Part shown: positions 9,083 through 18,236 of the stretch, one piece after another | How positions within the stretch are numbered: the stretch's first letter is position 1 | How the letters are laid out: each line of letters begins with the position of its first letter | NCBI GenBank assembly: GCA_044351045.1 | Contig: JBILGM010000008.1 | Coordinates: 11,578 to 75,577 of the forward strand | Direction of reading: 5' to 3' | From: UBA6136 sp044351045 | Lineage (GTDB): Bacteria; Pseudomonadota; Gammaproteobacteria; Methylococcales; Methylococcaceae | DNA: 64,000 nt | Notes under the pieces: generated by a model | What the model saw: only the letters and a program-made list of their open reading frames with translations | The model's database searches: none | What the model was told of the DNA's origin: nothing | Program-made: the position numbers and the translations under genes

Positions 9083-9915
9083 GGGGCTGAAGGTCGCTGG
9101 GAATGTCCTTGAAGATGAGCCACCGAGGTGCGTTCTGGAAGAGGGCTGTCGATACGCAAGGCGGTCAGCTCTCCTCCCCATAGGCAGCCGGTGTCCAGGC
9201 AATAGGTGCCCTGGCTGACATGAAACCCCAGGGTTGACCAGTGCCCAAACAGGATGTTGGCGCCCGCGCTTTGTCTGCCGGGTACCTCGAACCAAGGCAT
9301 CAAGCCAGCGGGTTGGGTACCGGGCTGGCCTTTCTGCTTGAATTCCATCTGCCCGTCGGCTGTGCAATAACGAAGCCGGGTAAAACTGTTGATAATAAAG
9401 CGGAGACGATCCCAATCGCCAAGATGTTCGTCCCAGCGGGTCGGTTCGTTTCCGTACATATGCCAGAGTATTTCCCGGTAGTCGCGGCCGCGGAGCATGG
9501 TTTCTGCTTCTTGCGCCAGCCTGGTGGCTTGATCCATATCCCATTGGGGGGGCAGTCCGGCATGAATCAGGTAAAATTCTCCGCCATGATGGAGCAGAGG
9601 GCGTTGGCGCAACCAGTGCAGCAGTTCATCCCGATCTTGCGCCGCCAGAATATCGCCGAAAGTATCGCGATGTTTGGTGCGTGAAATGCCCTCGGCAACG
9701 GCAAGCAGATGCAGGTCATGATTGCCCAGCACGCTGATTGCGGCGCCGCCAATATCGCGGATAGTGCGGAGAGTCTCCAGGGAGCGGGGGCCGCGATTGA
9801 CCAGATCGCCGACGAACCAGAGCTGATCGGCGGCCGGATCGAAGCGGATTTTATCCAGCAGGGTCTTCAGTTCGTCATGGCAGCCCTGAACGTCGCCTAT
9901 GGCGTAAGTGGCCAT
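9079..9915 (-). CDS. apaH: Symmetrical diadenosine tetraphosphatase ApaH
   Basis: It hydrolyses Ap4A to two ADP, and in E. coli also removes Np4 caps from RNA. The 278-residue protein has the metallophosphatase motifs GDVQGCHDE, GDLVNRGPRS and GNHDLH in order, all with the metal-binding Asp, His and Asn residues. The length is normal. It follows apaG by five bases and overlaps the downstream permease by four, so apaG-apaH-permease looks like one transcript. The apaG-apaH pairing is conserved in many proteobacteria. Confidence 0.95.
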   Translation of the reverse strand: MATYAIGDVQGCHDELKTLLDKIRFDPAADQLWFVGDLVNRGPRSLETLRTIRDIGGAAISVLGNHDLHLLAVAEGISRTKHRDTFGDILAAQDRDELLHWLRQRPLLHHGGEFYLIHAGLPPQWDMDQATRLAQEAETMLRGRDYREILWHMYGNEPTRWDEHLGDWDRLRFIINSFTRLRYCTADGQMEFKQKGQPGTQPAGLMPWFEVPGRQSAGANILFGHWSTLGFHVSQGTYCLDTGCLWGGELTALRIDSPLPERTSVAHLQGHSQRPSAP

Positions 9916-9920
9916 TGGGG

Positions 9921-10298
9921 TCAGTGCAGGGTCCGGGGCGCGGCCAGCGTGAAGGGGGGGATTTCCGCTTCGAACAGTTCGCCGGAATCTGTGCGCATCT
10001 GATATTCCCCATGCATCATGCCCACGGGGGTCTCGATCATGGCGGCGCTGGTATAGCGAAAGGCCTGGCCCGGGGATAGGTGCGGAGTTTCACCCACCAC
10101 ACCTTCGCCATGGACTTCCTGCACCTTGCCATGTGCGTCGGTAATGACCCAGTGACGTGCCAGCAGCTGGGCCGGTTCCTCGCTTTGATTAAGGATGGTG
10201 ATGGTATAGGCGAATACGTAGCGGCTGGCGCCCGGTTGCGATTCGGACTCCAAGTAGTCGATGTGGGTATCTATCTTGATTGAATGTTTGTATGTCAT
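9921..10298 (-). CDS. apaG: ApaG protein
   Basis: A 125-residue protein made of one ApaG (DUF525) domain with a fibronectin-III-like fold. Typical family stretches are FAYTITILNQ, LLARHWVITDAHGKVQEVHGEGVVGE and PVGMMHGEYQM. Its biochemical role is unsettled, though the fold is used for protein contacts in eukaryotic F-box and polymerase partners. It is the first gene of the apaG-apaH unit and is divergent from mpl, with 154 bases between the two starts. Confidence 0.95.
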   Translation of the reverse strand: MTYKHSIKIDTHIDYLESESQPGASRYVFAYTITILNQSEEPAQLLARHWVITDAHGKVQEVHGEGVVGETPHLSPGQAFRYTSAAMIETPVGMMHGEYQMRTDSGELFEAEIPPFTLAAPRTLH

Positions 10299-10452
10299 TA
10301 CGAAATTGAACGGTTTTGTGCTGGGATTCGACAGCGTAGTTTAACCAGAAGCACCCGGTAGCGGGGTCATGGGACGTTGCTGTCCTGAAAAGCGACCCGA
10401 AAGTCCAATGCGACGGGATCGCCACCAATTGAAATCAATACAGGGGAAATCA

Positions 10453-11829
10453 ATGCGCATTCATATCATGGGAATCTGCGGGACCTTCATGGGCGGGCTG
10501 GCGATTCTTGCCCGGCAACTGGGGCATGAGGTGACGGGATCGGACCAGAATGTCTATCCGCCCATGAGTACCCAGCTCGAAGAGCATGGGATTGCCCTGA
10601 AGTCCGGTTACCTCCCGGAAAACCTGGATCCGAAGCCTGATCTGGTTGTGGTGGGCAACGCTATTTCTCGCGGCAATCCGGAGATGGAAGCGGTCATGAA
10701 CCTTGGTCTTCACTATATTTCCGGCCCCGAGTGGCTGCATGATCAAGTGTTGCAGCGCGCCTGGGTGCTTGGAGTCGCCGGTACGCACGGCAAGACCACG
10801 ACCACAAGCATGCTGGCGTGGATTCTGGAAAGCGCGGGATTGAATCCGGGCTTCCTGATTGGCGGTGTGCCGCTGAATTTCGGTGTGTCTGCCCGGTTGG
10901 GTGGGGGTCAGTTTTTCGTGGTAGAGGCGGATGAATATGACACGGCCTTTTTTGATAAGCGCTCCAAGTTTGTGCATTACCGGCCGCGGACGGCCATCCT
11001 CAATAATCTTGAGTTTGATCATGCTGATATCTTCACTGACCTCGCCGCCATCCAGCGACAATTCCATCATCTTGTGCGCAGCATTCCCGGCAAGGGCCTG
11101 ATTATCGCGCCCAGCTGGGAACCGGCCGTGGATGAAGTCCTGCAGATGGGATGCTGGACCCCGGTTGAACATACGGCCCAGGAAAACTCGGGACTGGCAG
11201 CAACTTGGTCCTATCATTTGTTGTCGCCGGACGGCAGCCGTTTTGAAGTCATTCATGACGGCCAACCGGCGGGTATTGTCGAGTGGGAACTGACAGGGCT
11301 ACATAATGTACACAATGGTTTGGCCGCTATTGCCGCCGCGCATCATGCCGGCATCTTCCCCGAGCGGGGCGCGGAGGCGTTGCGGAGGTTCCGCAACGTC
11401 AAGCGGCGCATGGAAATCAAGGCCACCCTCGGCGATATGGTGATCTACGATGATTTTGCGCATCACCCGACGGCCATTGCGACGACGCTTGAGGGCTTGC
11501 GGGCGCGGGTGGGTAACGCCCGTATCATCGCCATTCTGGAGCCGCGCTCCAACACCATGCGAATGGGAGTGCATGCGGGCTTGCTGGGCGAGTCCTTGCG
11601 GTGCGCTGATATTGCCGTGATCTGTCAGTCGCCGGATTTAGGCTGGAACGCAGCCGAGGCTACAGCGAGTGCGGATAATGTTCGGGTTCATGGTTCGGTT
11701 GATTCCATCATTAGCTGGCTCGAGGTCGAGGCCGCGGCAGGCGACCATATTCTTTTCATGAGCAATGGCAGTTTTGGCGGCATTCATAAGAAGGCGGAAG
11801 AGATGCTCAGGCGTCGGATTGTGGGTTGA
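10453..11829 (+). CDS. mpl: UDP-MurNAc:L-Ala-gamma-D-Glu-meso-DAP ligase Mpl
   Basis: It recycles the murein tripeptide by joining it to UDP-MurNAc in the cytoplasm. The 458-residue product has the length of E. coli Mpl. The Mur-ligase N-domain starts MRIHIMGICGTFMGGLA, the ATP loop is GTHGKTTTTSM, and the central domain carries VEADEYDTAFFD. The frame is open for 28 codons upstream, and the ATG at 10453 is chosen by alignment with Mpl. The stop overlaps or abuts the next gene, so the two are likely cotranscribed. Confidence 0.95.
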   Translation: MRIHIMGICGTFMGGLAILARQLGHEVTGSDQNVYPPMSTQLEEHGIALKSGYLPENLDPKPDLVVVGNAISRGNPEMEAVMNLGLHYISGPEWLHDQVLQRAWVLGVAGTHGKTTTTSMLAWILESAGLNPGFLIGGVPLNFGVSARLGGGQFFVVEADEYDTAFFDKRSKFVHYRPRTAILNNLEFDHADIFTDLAAIQRQFHHLVRSIPGKGLIIAPSWEPAVDEVLQMGCWTPVEHTAQENSGLAATWSYHLLSPDGSRFEVIHDGQPAGIVEWELTGLHNVHNGLAAIAAAHHAGIFPERGAEALRRFRNVKRRMEIKATLGDMVIYDDFAHHPTAIATTLEGLRARVGNARIIAILEPRSNTMRMGVHAGLLGESLRCADIAVICQSPDLGWNAAEATASADNVRVHGSVDSIISWLEVEAAAGDHILFMSNGSFGGIHKKAEEMLRRRIVG

Positions 11830-11852
11830 TGGGTTCATTCGGGGGATGGGGC

Positions 11853-13679
11853 ATGAAGACAGCGGTATCCGTCATCATCGTCAATTACAACGGCGGGCCA
11901 TTGCTTGCGGAATGCGTTCGTTCGGTTCTGGCATCTACTGTACCCGTCGAAGTGCTGGTCTCTGACAATGCATCGACCGATACTAGCCTCATTGATCTAC
12001 GACTGATCTGTGGCGCAGATGAACGTTTACGCATCATCGAGAGCTCAACTAATCTGGGATTTGCCAGAGCCAATAATCTGGCGCTGGAGCACTCCAAACA
12101 CCCTTTTCTCTTGTTTCTGAATCCAGACTGTATCGTCCGTCCCGATACGCTGTACCGAATGCTCCCCCTATTTGAAGTTGACCCCAAGGTTGGCATGGCC
12201 GGCTGCCTGATCCGGAATCCTGATGGCAGCGAGCAACCTGGTTGCCGCAGAAGCATCCCTACACCCTTGCGAACCTTTGTTCACCTCACAGGACTGGATC
12301 GTCGCCTTGGTTCTACCGACGCACGTTTCCGGAGCTATTTGCATACGGGTTTACCCCTCCCGACCCAGTCCGAGGAAATCGAGGCGATTTCTGGTGCGTT
12401 TATGCTCGTTCAACGGGCGGCACTGGATGAGGTTGGTTGCATGGATGCAGGCTTTTTCATGCATTTCGAAGATCTGGACTGGTGCTTGAGATTTCGGCTC
12501 AAAGGTTGGAAGGTGATGTTCGAGCCATCTGTCGAAATACTGCATGTGGGTGGGGTATGCACCGCCATGAGGCCAATGGCGGTGGAATATCACAAGCACA
12601 TGGGAATGATCCGGTTTTATCGCAAGTTTTTTCGCGATCAGTATCCGCTTTTGCTGTACTTCGTTTTGTTTCCTGCAATTTTGGGGCGATTCATGGTGCG
12701 AGTGGGTTTCCATTCGTTGACAAAGCTGGGCCTGTATCCAGGAAGAGAGTCCCGCCGAGAAGCCCATGGCCTGGCAAGCCAGCTATCGAAAAAGTTCTTG
12801 AACCCCAGTGAAGGTGTCGCGCGGCGCGCAGTGGTGACGGGGGCTACTAGTCTGATTGGCGACTATCTAGTCCCGGCTCTGTTCAATGCCGGTTATGAAG
12901 TGCATGCCATCAGTCGAAAACCCCTTGAGTACGGAAAGAATGTCGGATTGCTTTGGCATGAGGCCGACATTACCCATGAGGTTCCAGATATTCTTCGCAG
13001 TGCCGATGTGTTGATTCATCTCGCCCCGTTGGCTACGCTTCCTCCAGTGATGGATGCGCTGGCTGAGGAATGCCCGCGACGGGTGATCGCTTTTGGCTCA
13101 ACCAGTGTCTTTACCAAGACGGAATCCGCGCTCGAAAAAGAAAGAGAACTAGCTCAAGGGCTGATGAATTCGGAAACTCAAATTGCAGAGTTGAGTTCAC
13201 GTTATGAAATTCATTGGACTATTTTTCGTCCGACCTTGGTTTATCACTTGGGTCGCGACAAGAATGTGACTACCATTGCGGATTTCCTCAACAAATTTGG
13301 ATTTTTCCCCCTGGTTAACGGCTCAAGGGGGCTTCGCCAGCCAGTGCATGCGGAGGATCTTGCCTTGGCTAGCCTCGGGGCCGTAGATAACCCCCGAAGT
13401 TTTGGAAAGGCTTACAACCTATGTGGTGGAGAGACCTTGACCTATCAAGCAATGGTTAGAAGAATAGCCCAAGCCATCGGCATCAGAGCCGTTATGATCG
13501 ATATTCCCCTACCGGCTCTTAAGGCTATCATTCAGGGGGTGTCTTTAATTCCCCGTTTTCGGCATCTCAATACTGAAATGGCTACTAGAATCAGCCGTGA
13601 TATGTGTTTCGGTAAGGAAGAAGCCGCCAAAGATTTGGGTTTTACCCCAAGGCGATTTTTGGCGGATCTCGATGCTTGA
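11853..13679 (+). CDS. Glycosyltransferase family 2 fused to an atypical SDR/epimerase domain
   Basis: The 608-residue protein joins two domains. Residues 1 to about 285 form a GT-A glycosyltransferase (SVIIVNYNGG, NPDC as the DXD-like motif, FFMHFEDLDWCLRFRLKGW), closest by eye to rhamnosyltransferase-like proteins. Residues from about 320 form a Rossmann domain of the extended SDR type, but its nucleotide motif reads TGATSLIG (329-336), with serine where the second glycine is usual, and I see no YxxxK. The ATG at 11853 is preferred because the GT fold begins there, and another ATG at 11829 touches the mpl stop. Acceptor and product are unknown, and a cell-surface glycan is likely. Confidence 0.82.
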   Translation: MKTAVSVIIVNYNGGPLLAECVRSVLASTVPVEVLVSDNASTDTSLIDLRLICGADERLRIIESSTNLGFARANNLALEHSKHPFLLFLNPDCIVRPDTLYRMLPLFEVDPKVGMAGCLIRNPDGSEQPGCRRSIPTPLRTFVHLTGLDRRLGSTDARFRSYLHTGLPLPTQSEEIEAISGAFMLVQRAALDEVGCMDAGFFMHFEDLDWCLRFRLKGWKVMFEPSVEILHVGGVCTAMRPMAVEYHKHMGMIRFYRKFFRDQYPLLLYFVLFPAILGRFMVRVGFHSLTKLGLYPGRESRREAHGLASQLSKKFLNPSEGVARRAVVTGATSLIGDYLVPALFNAGYEVHAISRKPLEYGKNVGLLWHEADITHEVPDILRSADVLIHLAPLATLPPVMDALAEECPRRVIAFGSTSVFTKTESALEKERELAQGLMNSETQIAELSSRYEIHWTIFRPTLVYHLGRDKNVTTIADFLNKFGFFPLVNGSRGLRQPVHAEDLALASLGAVDNPRSFGKAYNLCGGETLTYQAMVRRIAQAIGIRAVMIDIPLPALKAIIQGVSLIPRFRHLNTEMATRISRDMCFGKEEAAKDLGFTPRRFLADLDA

Positions 13680-13768
13680 GTTTTGGCTAAGTTATCTGTA
13701 TTAGCCAGCCATTGATCCGGACTTAAGCTTTCGTTTGTTGAAATCCAGATCGCTGCTTGTCTAAGATA

Positions 13769-14707
13769 CTAAGCTGATTTCTTGAGTTCTTTAGGGAGAG
13801 AGAAAACAACTTTTTCTTCAATTCCCTTGTATTCAACGGCTGTTTTGGCGCCCCATTCCTTTAGTTTGTTTATCACTCCAGAAACGAGAATTTCGGGGGC
13901 TGAAGCACCAGCTGTGACCCCGACACATCGGGCATTTTCGACCCACTCCTTTTGCACATGTTTCGCATCGTCAATCAGGTAGGCGCTGCAGCCTAGCTTC
14001 TCGGCAATTTCCCGTAGGCGGTTGGAATTGGAGCTATTGGGTGAGCCGACTACCAGAATGACATCACATTGATCCGCCAATTTCTTGACAGCATCCTGAC
14101 GGTTTTGTGTCGCGTAACAGATGTCGTCCTTTTTCGGACCGCAAATCTTCGGAAATTTTGCCCTAAGCGCATCGACCACGGCCTGAGTGTCATCGATCGA
14201 CAGGGTGGTCTGTGTCACCCAAGCGAGATTTTCGGGGTCTTTGACCTCGAGCGTCTCTACATCTTCAGGGGATTCCACTAGGTAAATGCCGCCAGCGGGA
14301 TTGTCGTACTGGCCCATGGTGCCCTCGACCTCCGGGTGGCCAGAATGTCCGATAAAGGCAATTTCCCGACCTTGACTGGCGTGGTGGTGAACCTCGATAT
14401 GCACCTTGGTGACAAGCGGGCAGGTGGCATCGAACACCTGAAGCCCACGCCGTTTGGCTTCATCCTGGATCACCTTGGATACGCCATGCGCACTGAAAAT
14501 AACGGTGGAATTTTCAGGGACCTCCGAAAGCTCTTCGACGAACACCGCACCCCGTTCGCGCAGGCCATCGACCACATAGCGGTTGTGAACCACTTCGTGG
14601 CGGACATAGATCGGTGCGCCAAACACTTCGATGGCGCGTTCTACGATCTCGATTGCACGATCGACGCCCGCGCAGAAACCGCGGGGATTGGAAAGCAGGA
14701 TATCCAT
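13769..14707 (-). CDS. ispH: 4-hydroxy-3-methylbut-2-enyl diphosphate reductase IspH
   Basis: It is the last enzyme of the MEP isoprenoid pathway, making IPP and DMAPP. The three cluster cysteines are visible in RGFCAGV, DATCPLVTK and DDICYATQNRQ, and the catalytic glutamate lies near ESPEDVETLEV. Translation from the ATG at 14707 (MDILLSNPRGFCAGV) gives 312 residues, the usual size. A longer frame exists up to 14752 but adds an unrelated extension. It lies 60 bases after the cobalamin adenosyltransferase on the same strand. Confidence 0.96.
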   Translation of the reverse strand: MDILLSNPRGFCAGVDRAIEIVERAIEVFGAPIYVRHEVVHNRYVVDGLRERGAVFVEELSEVPENSTVIFSAHGVSKVIQDEAKRRGLQVFDATCPLVTKVHIEVHHHASQGREIAFIGHSGHPEVEGTMGQYDNPAGGIYLVESPEDVETLEVKDPENLAWVTQTTLSIDDTQAVVDALRAKFPKICGPKKDDICYATQNRQDAVKKLADQCDVILVVGSPNSSNSNRLREIAEKLGCSAYLIDDAKHVQKEWVENARCVGVTAGASAPEILVSGVINKLKEWGAKTAVEYKGIEEKVVFSLPKELKKSA

Positions 14708-14767
14708 TGGGGCGACTATTTCTCTGAGTAAAACGCTAAGGAATTCTGGCACGTTGCGTGCCGAGAA

Positions 14768-15337
14768 TCAATTGGGCGGCTCAAGGGGTGGATTTCGGCT
14801 CACTTGCCAGAAAACTTCATCTTTGCCGTTCATTCGAGCTAGGATCCGGCACGCAACAAAGAGAAAGTCTGATAGCCGGTTAAGAAAGGCGAGGGTGTTG
14901 AGTCCGGGATCTTCAGACTGGCTCAGCGCTACCGCCCTGCGTTCAGCACGACGGGAGACACTGCGGGCCAGATGCCCTTGCGCAGCCGCTGCATTTCCCC
15001 CCGGCAGAATGAACTCCTTCAAGGGAGGCAGGGTGTCGTTGTAGTGATCCAGCCACTTTTCCAGCCATTCCACATGATCTGCGGAGACGCTGGTTCGGCC
15101 GGGAATGCTTAGATCGCCCCCCAAATCAAACAGTAGTTGCTGTATTTCACTTAAACAGGCGGCAAGTTCAGGTGGCGGCGCGCATGTCAGAAGCATGCCG
15201 AGATGGCTGTTGAGTTCATCCAAATCGCCCAACAGCGCGATTCTGTCGGAGTCCTTACGAAGCCGTGTGCCATCTGCGAGTCCGGTGGTGCCCGCGTCAC
15301 CGGTGCGGGTATAAATGCGTGTGAGTCGGTGGCCCAT
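14768..15337 (-). CDS. ATP:cob(I)alamin adenosyltransferase, PduO type
   Basis: It transfers adenosyl from ATP to cob(I)alamin to make coenzyme B12. The 189-residue protein shows the PduO N-terminal motif YTRTGDAGTTGLADGTR, the GDLDELNSHLG segment and the late conserved stretch RAERRAVALS followed by LNRLSDFLFVACR. rraA ends nine bases upstream, so the two are cotranscribed. No B12 biosynthesis or B12-dependent enzyme gene is seen nearby, so its client enzyme lies elsewhere. Confidence 0.92.
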   Translation of the reverse strand: MGHRLTRIYTRTGDAGTTGLADGTRLRKDSDRIALLGDLDELNSHLGMLLTCAPPPELAACLSEIQQLLFDLGGDLSIPGRTSVSADHVEWLEKWLDHYNDTLPPLKEFILPGGNAAAAQGHLARSVSRRAERRAVALSQSEDPGLNTLAFLNRLSDFLFVACRILARMNGKDEVFWQVSRNPPLEPPN

Positions 15338-15346
15338 GGTTTCTGC

Positions 15347-15832
15347 TCAGATTAGTTTTTCATCCGCAACCACGATGCCGTCTTCATCGGCATACACGTA
15401 ATTGCCGGTGCGGAAATTGATGCCGGCGAAGCTGATCAGCTTGTCACGGTCGCCGGTGCCGCGTTTGTGGCTTTTCATGGGGTGAGTATGCAAGGCGCGC
15501 AGGCCGATTGGTAATTCGCTGATTTCGACCGAATCGCGAATGCAACCATAAACGATGATCCCGGCCCAGCCGTTTTCGCAGGCCAGTCGCGAGAGATTGC
15601 CGCCGAGCAGTGAGCAGCGATGCGAGCCGCCTCCATCAATGACCAATACGCCATCCGTGGCGGTCTCCTCCAGCACCTTACGAATCAGCACATTGTCCTC
15701 GAATACTTTCAAGGTGGTCACCTGACCACTGAAGGCGCAGCGCCCGCCAAACCGAAGAAAGATGGGTTCGCCGATCTGCAGATGGTGGGTCTCACCGAAC
15801 TGATCGCATAGATTAGAAGTTGTGAAGGTCAT
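15347..15832 (-). CDS. rraA: RraA family protein (RNase E inhibitor / HMG aldolase fold)
   Basis: The 161-residue protein matches the short RraA form, with LVIDGGGSHRCSLLGGNLS, GIIVYGCIRDSVEISELPIGLRALHTHP and YVYADEDGIVVA. In E. coli RraA binds RNase E and reduces mRNA decay, while related proteins are 4-hydroxy-4-methyl-2-oxoglutarate aldolases. The catalytic Arg-Asp pair is present in CIRDS, so aldolase activity is not excluded. RNase E itself is encoded at the left end of the window. Confidence 0.92.
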   Translation of the reverse strand: MTFTTSNLCDQFGETHHLQIGEPIFLRFGGRCAFSGQVTTLKVFEDNVLIRKVLEETATDGVLVIDGGGSHRCSLLGGNLSRLACENGWAGIIVYGCIRDSVEISELPIGLRALHTHPMKSHKRGTGDRDKLISFAGINFRTGNYVYADEDGIVVADEKLI

Positions 15833-15897
15833 GTTGGATACCTCGGGGTGGGGAGCAGTTGAGACTGCTGGGATAGACTGGCCACCCTGTCACGGGT

Positions 15898-17244
15898 TCA
15901 CAGATAACGGGCAATGAGGCCGCGTTCGGCCTGGCTGACGGGCAGCGGAATCCGTACCTCCCAGCCGCTCCCTGGGGCTTCTGTCAGTTCATGCCCCTGC
16001 TTGTCTGACATCCGCTCCAGCACGATATCCCGATTGCCCTCCGGCAGGATCAGTTCAAGCCGGTCCCCCACCTTGAATTTGTTCTTGACCACGATATCGG
16101 CTTCGCCGGTTTCATGATTGAACTCGGTGATCTCGCCGACGAATTGCTGTTGCTGGCTGGTCGAATGCCCCTGGAGGTAGTTCTGATAGTCCTCGGTGTG
16201 ATGACGCTGATAGAAGCCATCGGTATAACCCCGTTGAGCCAGGTTTTCGAGCTTGCCCAGCAGTCGAGGATCGAAGGAGCGTCCTGCCACGGCGTCCTCG
16301 ATGGCCTGTCGGTAGATCTGAGCGGTGCGGGCCACGTAGTAGAAAGATTTTGTGCGGCCCTCGATTTTTAAACTGTCCACGCCGATCTCGGCCAGTCGCT
16401 GCACATGCTCGATCGCCCGCAGGTCTTTGGAGTTCATGATGTAGGTGCCATGCTCGTCCTCCATGACCGGCATCAGTTCGCCCGGCCGGTTTTCTTCTTC
16501 GAGGAAATACACCTCGTCAGCCATGGGGTGCCGGACCTGATCCCCGCAGTCTGTCAGGCTGCTGTTCAGGTCGTCGAGCGAGAGCTTCAGCTGGCCAGGC
16601 ACAAAATCACCCTCGGCATTCTCCTGGGCTGGCTGAACATCATATTTCCAGCGGCAGGCATTGGTGCAGGTGCCTTGATTCGGGTCGCGGTGATTGAAGT
16701 ATCCGGACAGCAGACAGCGGCCCGAGTAGGCAATGCAAAGGGCGCCGTGGACAAACACCTCCAGTTCCATGTCCGGGCACTCCTGGCGGATTTCCGCGAT
16801 TTCATCCAGCGAGAGCTCGCGTGAAAGAATGATGCGGCGGATGCCGATGCTCTGCCAAAAGCGGACGGCAGCGTAATTGACGGTATTCGCCTGGACTGAC
16901 AAATGGATGGGCATTTCGGGCCAGGCTTCGCGGGCCAGCAGGATGAGGCCGGGATCGGCCATGATTAAGGCATCTGGCTGCATGGCTACAATCGGCGTCA
17001 AGTCGCGAATGAAGGTTTTTATCTTGCGGTTATGCGGCAGGACATTGGTGGCCAGAAAAAACGACTTGCCCAGTTGATGCGCCTCGGCGATTCCCAGACC
17101 TAGATTCTGTTCGAGAAAATCGTTGTTCCGGACCCGGAGACTGTATCGCGGTAGCCCGGCATACACCGCATCTGCACCATAGGCAAAGGCATAGCGCATG
17201 TTCTTGAGGGTGCCGGCGGGGGAGAGCAGTTCCGGTGTATTCAT
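15898..17244 (-). CDS. trhP: tRNA 5-hydroxyuridine synthase TrhP (peptidase U32 family)
   Basis: This 448-residue U32 protein matches YegQ/TrhP, which hydroxylates U34 of certain tRNAs using prephenate. The core begins PELLSPAGTLKNMRYAFAYG, and the signature is LEVFVHGALCIAYSGRCLLSGY with the cysteine run GTCTNACRWKY. A C-terminal beta-barrel follows. It is shorter than RlhA (5949-7916) and lacks its extension. It is divergent from cysM, with 77 bases between starts, and heads the minus-strand group reaching ispH. Confidence 0.9.
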   Translation of the reverse strand: MNTPELLSPAGTLKNMRYAFAYGADAVYAGLPRYSLRVRNNDFLEQNLGLGIAEAHQLGKSFFLATNVLPHNRKIKTFIRDLTPIVAMQPDALIMADPGLILLAREAWPEMPIHLSVQANTVNYAAVRFWQSIGIRRIILSRELSLDEIAEIRQECPDMELEVFVHGALCIAYSGRCLLSGYFNHRDPNQGTCTNACRWKYDVQPAQENAEGDFVPGQLKLSLDDLNSSLTDCGDQVRHPMADEVYFLEEENRPGELMPVMEDEHGTYIMNSKDLRAIEHVQRLAEIGVDSLKIEGRTKSFYYVARTAQIYRQAIEDAVAGRSFDPRLLGKLENLAQRGYTDGFYQRHHTEDYQNYLQGHSTSQQQQFVGEITEFNHETGEADIVVKNKFKVGDRLELILPEGNRDIVLERMSDKQGHELTEAPGSGWEVRIPLPVSQAERGLIARYL

Positions 17245-17321
17245 GGCAAAGGGGGGTGATGTTAGAATTGGGCCGATTTTACCTTAAGTTGACTATTACG
17301 CTCAGGAATCACCCCTCGCGC

Positions 17322-18227
17322 ATGATGACCCCCATGGCCGTTGGAACCCTCAAGGATTGCGTCGGCAACACGCCATTGGTGAGGTTGGAACGTCTCCCGG
17401 GCGATACCAACAACATGATTCTGGCCAAGCTGGAGGGAAATAATCCTGCCGGTTCAGTGAAAGACAGGGCTGCCCTGAGCATGATTGAGCACGCGCAGCG
17501 GCGCGGCGAGATCCAGCCGGGTGACCGACTGATCGAGGCGACCAGCGGTAACACAGGCATTGCCCTTGCCATGGCGGCCGCCATAATGGGTTACCGGATG
17601 ACTCTGGTCATGCCGGAAAACATGAGTGCCGAACGCCGAGCATCAATGAAAGCTTTTGGCGCCGAAATCATTCTGACTCCGGCAGCCGGAAGCATGGAGG
17701 CGGCGATTGATCTCGCCCGCAGCATGGAGGCCCGTGGTGAAGGGCGCATCCTTGACCAGTTCGCAAATCCCGACAACCCGCGCGCCCATTACGAAGGGAC
17801 CGGCCCTGAAATCTGGCGCGATACCGAGGGGCGGGTTACGCATTTCGTGAGTTCCATGGGGACGACAGGCACCATCATGGGGACTTCCACTTATCTGCGT
17901 GAGCAAAATCCGGCGATACAGATCATCGGTGTCCAGCCGGCCGGAGATTCCAGGATTCCGGGGATTCGCCGCTGGCCCAAGGAATACCTTCCCAAAATCT
18001 GTGATTTCAGCCGTATTAACCGCATCATGGATATCGGGCAAGGCGAAGCTGAGATGATGACCCGGCAACTGGCAATACGCGAGGGTGTCTTTGCCGGCAT
18101 TTCGTCGGGTGGCGCTGTCGCAGCGGCCTTGCGCCTGTCCAGCGAAGTCAAGCAGGCGGTGATTGTCGTGATCATCTGCGATCGGGGTGATCGGTATCTT
18201 TCGACTGGGGTCTTTCCGGATGCGTGA
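17322..18227 (+). CDS. cysM: Cysteine synthase B (O-acetylserine sulfhydrylase) CysM
   Basis: A PLP enzyme making L-cysteine from O-acetylserine and sulfide, with thiosulfate also used by CysM. PLP lysine motif GSVKDRAAL and the substrate loop ATSGNTGIALA are present, and SSMGTTGTIMG binds the PLP phosphate. The product is 301 residues from the ATG at 17322, with further ATGs at 17325 and 17334. The family begins just before TLKDCVGNTPLVRL. Thiosulfate use by this isozyme would suit a sulfur oxidiser, but that is inference. Confidence 0.93.
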   Translation: MMTPMAVGTLKDCVGNTPLVRLERLPGDTNNMILAKLEGNNPAGSVKDRAALSMIEHAQRRGEIQPGDRLIEATSGNTGIALAMAAAIMGYRMTLVMPENMSAERRASMKAFGAEIILTPAAGSMEAAIDLARSMEARGEGRILDQFANPDNPRAHYEGTGPEIWRDTEGRVTHFVSSMGTTGTIMGTSTYLREQNPAIQIIGVQPAGDSRIPGIRRWPKEYLPKICDFSRINRIMDIGQGEAEMMTRQLAIREGVFAGISSGGAVAAALRLSSEVKQAVIVVIICDRGDRYLSTGVFPDA

Positions 18228-18236
18228 CCTCCAGGC

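Noticed and set aside
10450..11265. Minus-strand frame of 271 codons
   Set aside because: It is a shadow of mpl, which is certain on the plus strand.
13684..13707. Inverted repeat TGGCTAA / TTAGCCA between convergent genes
   Set aside because: There is no T tract on either strand and the stem is AT-poor in strength. Not called a terminator.
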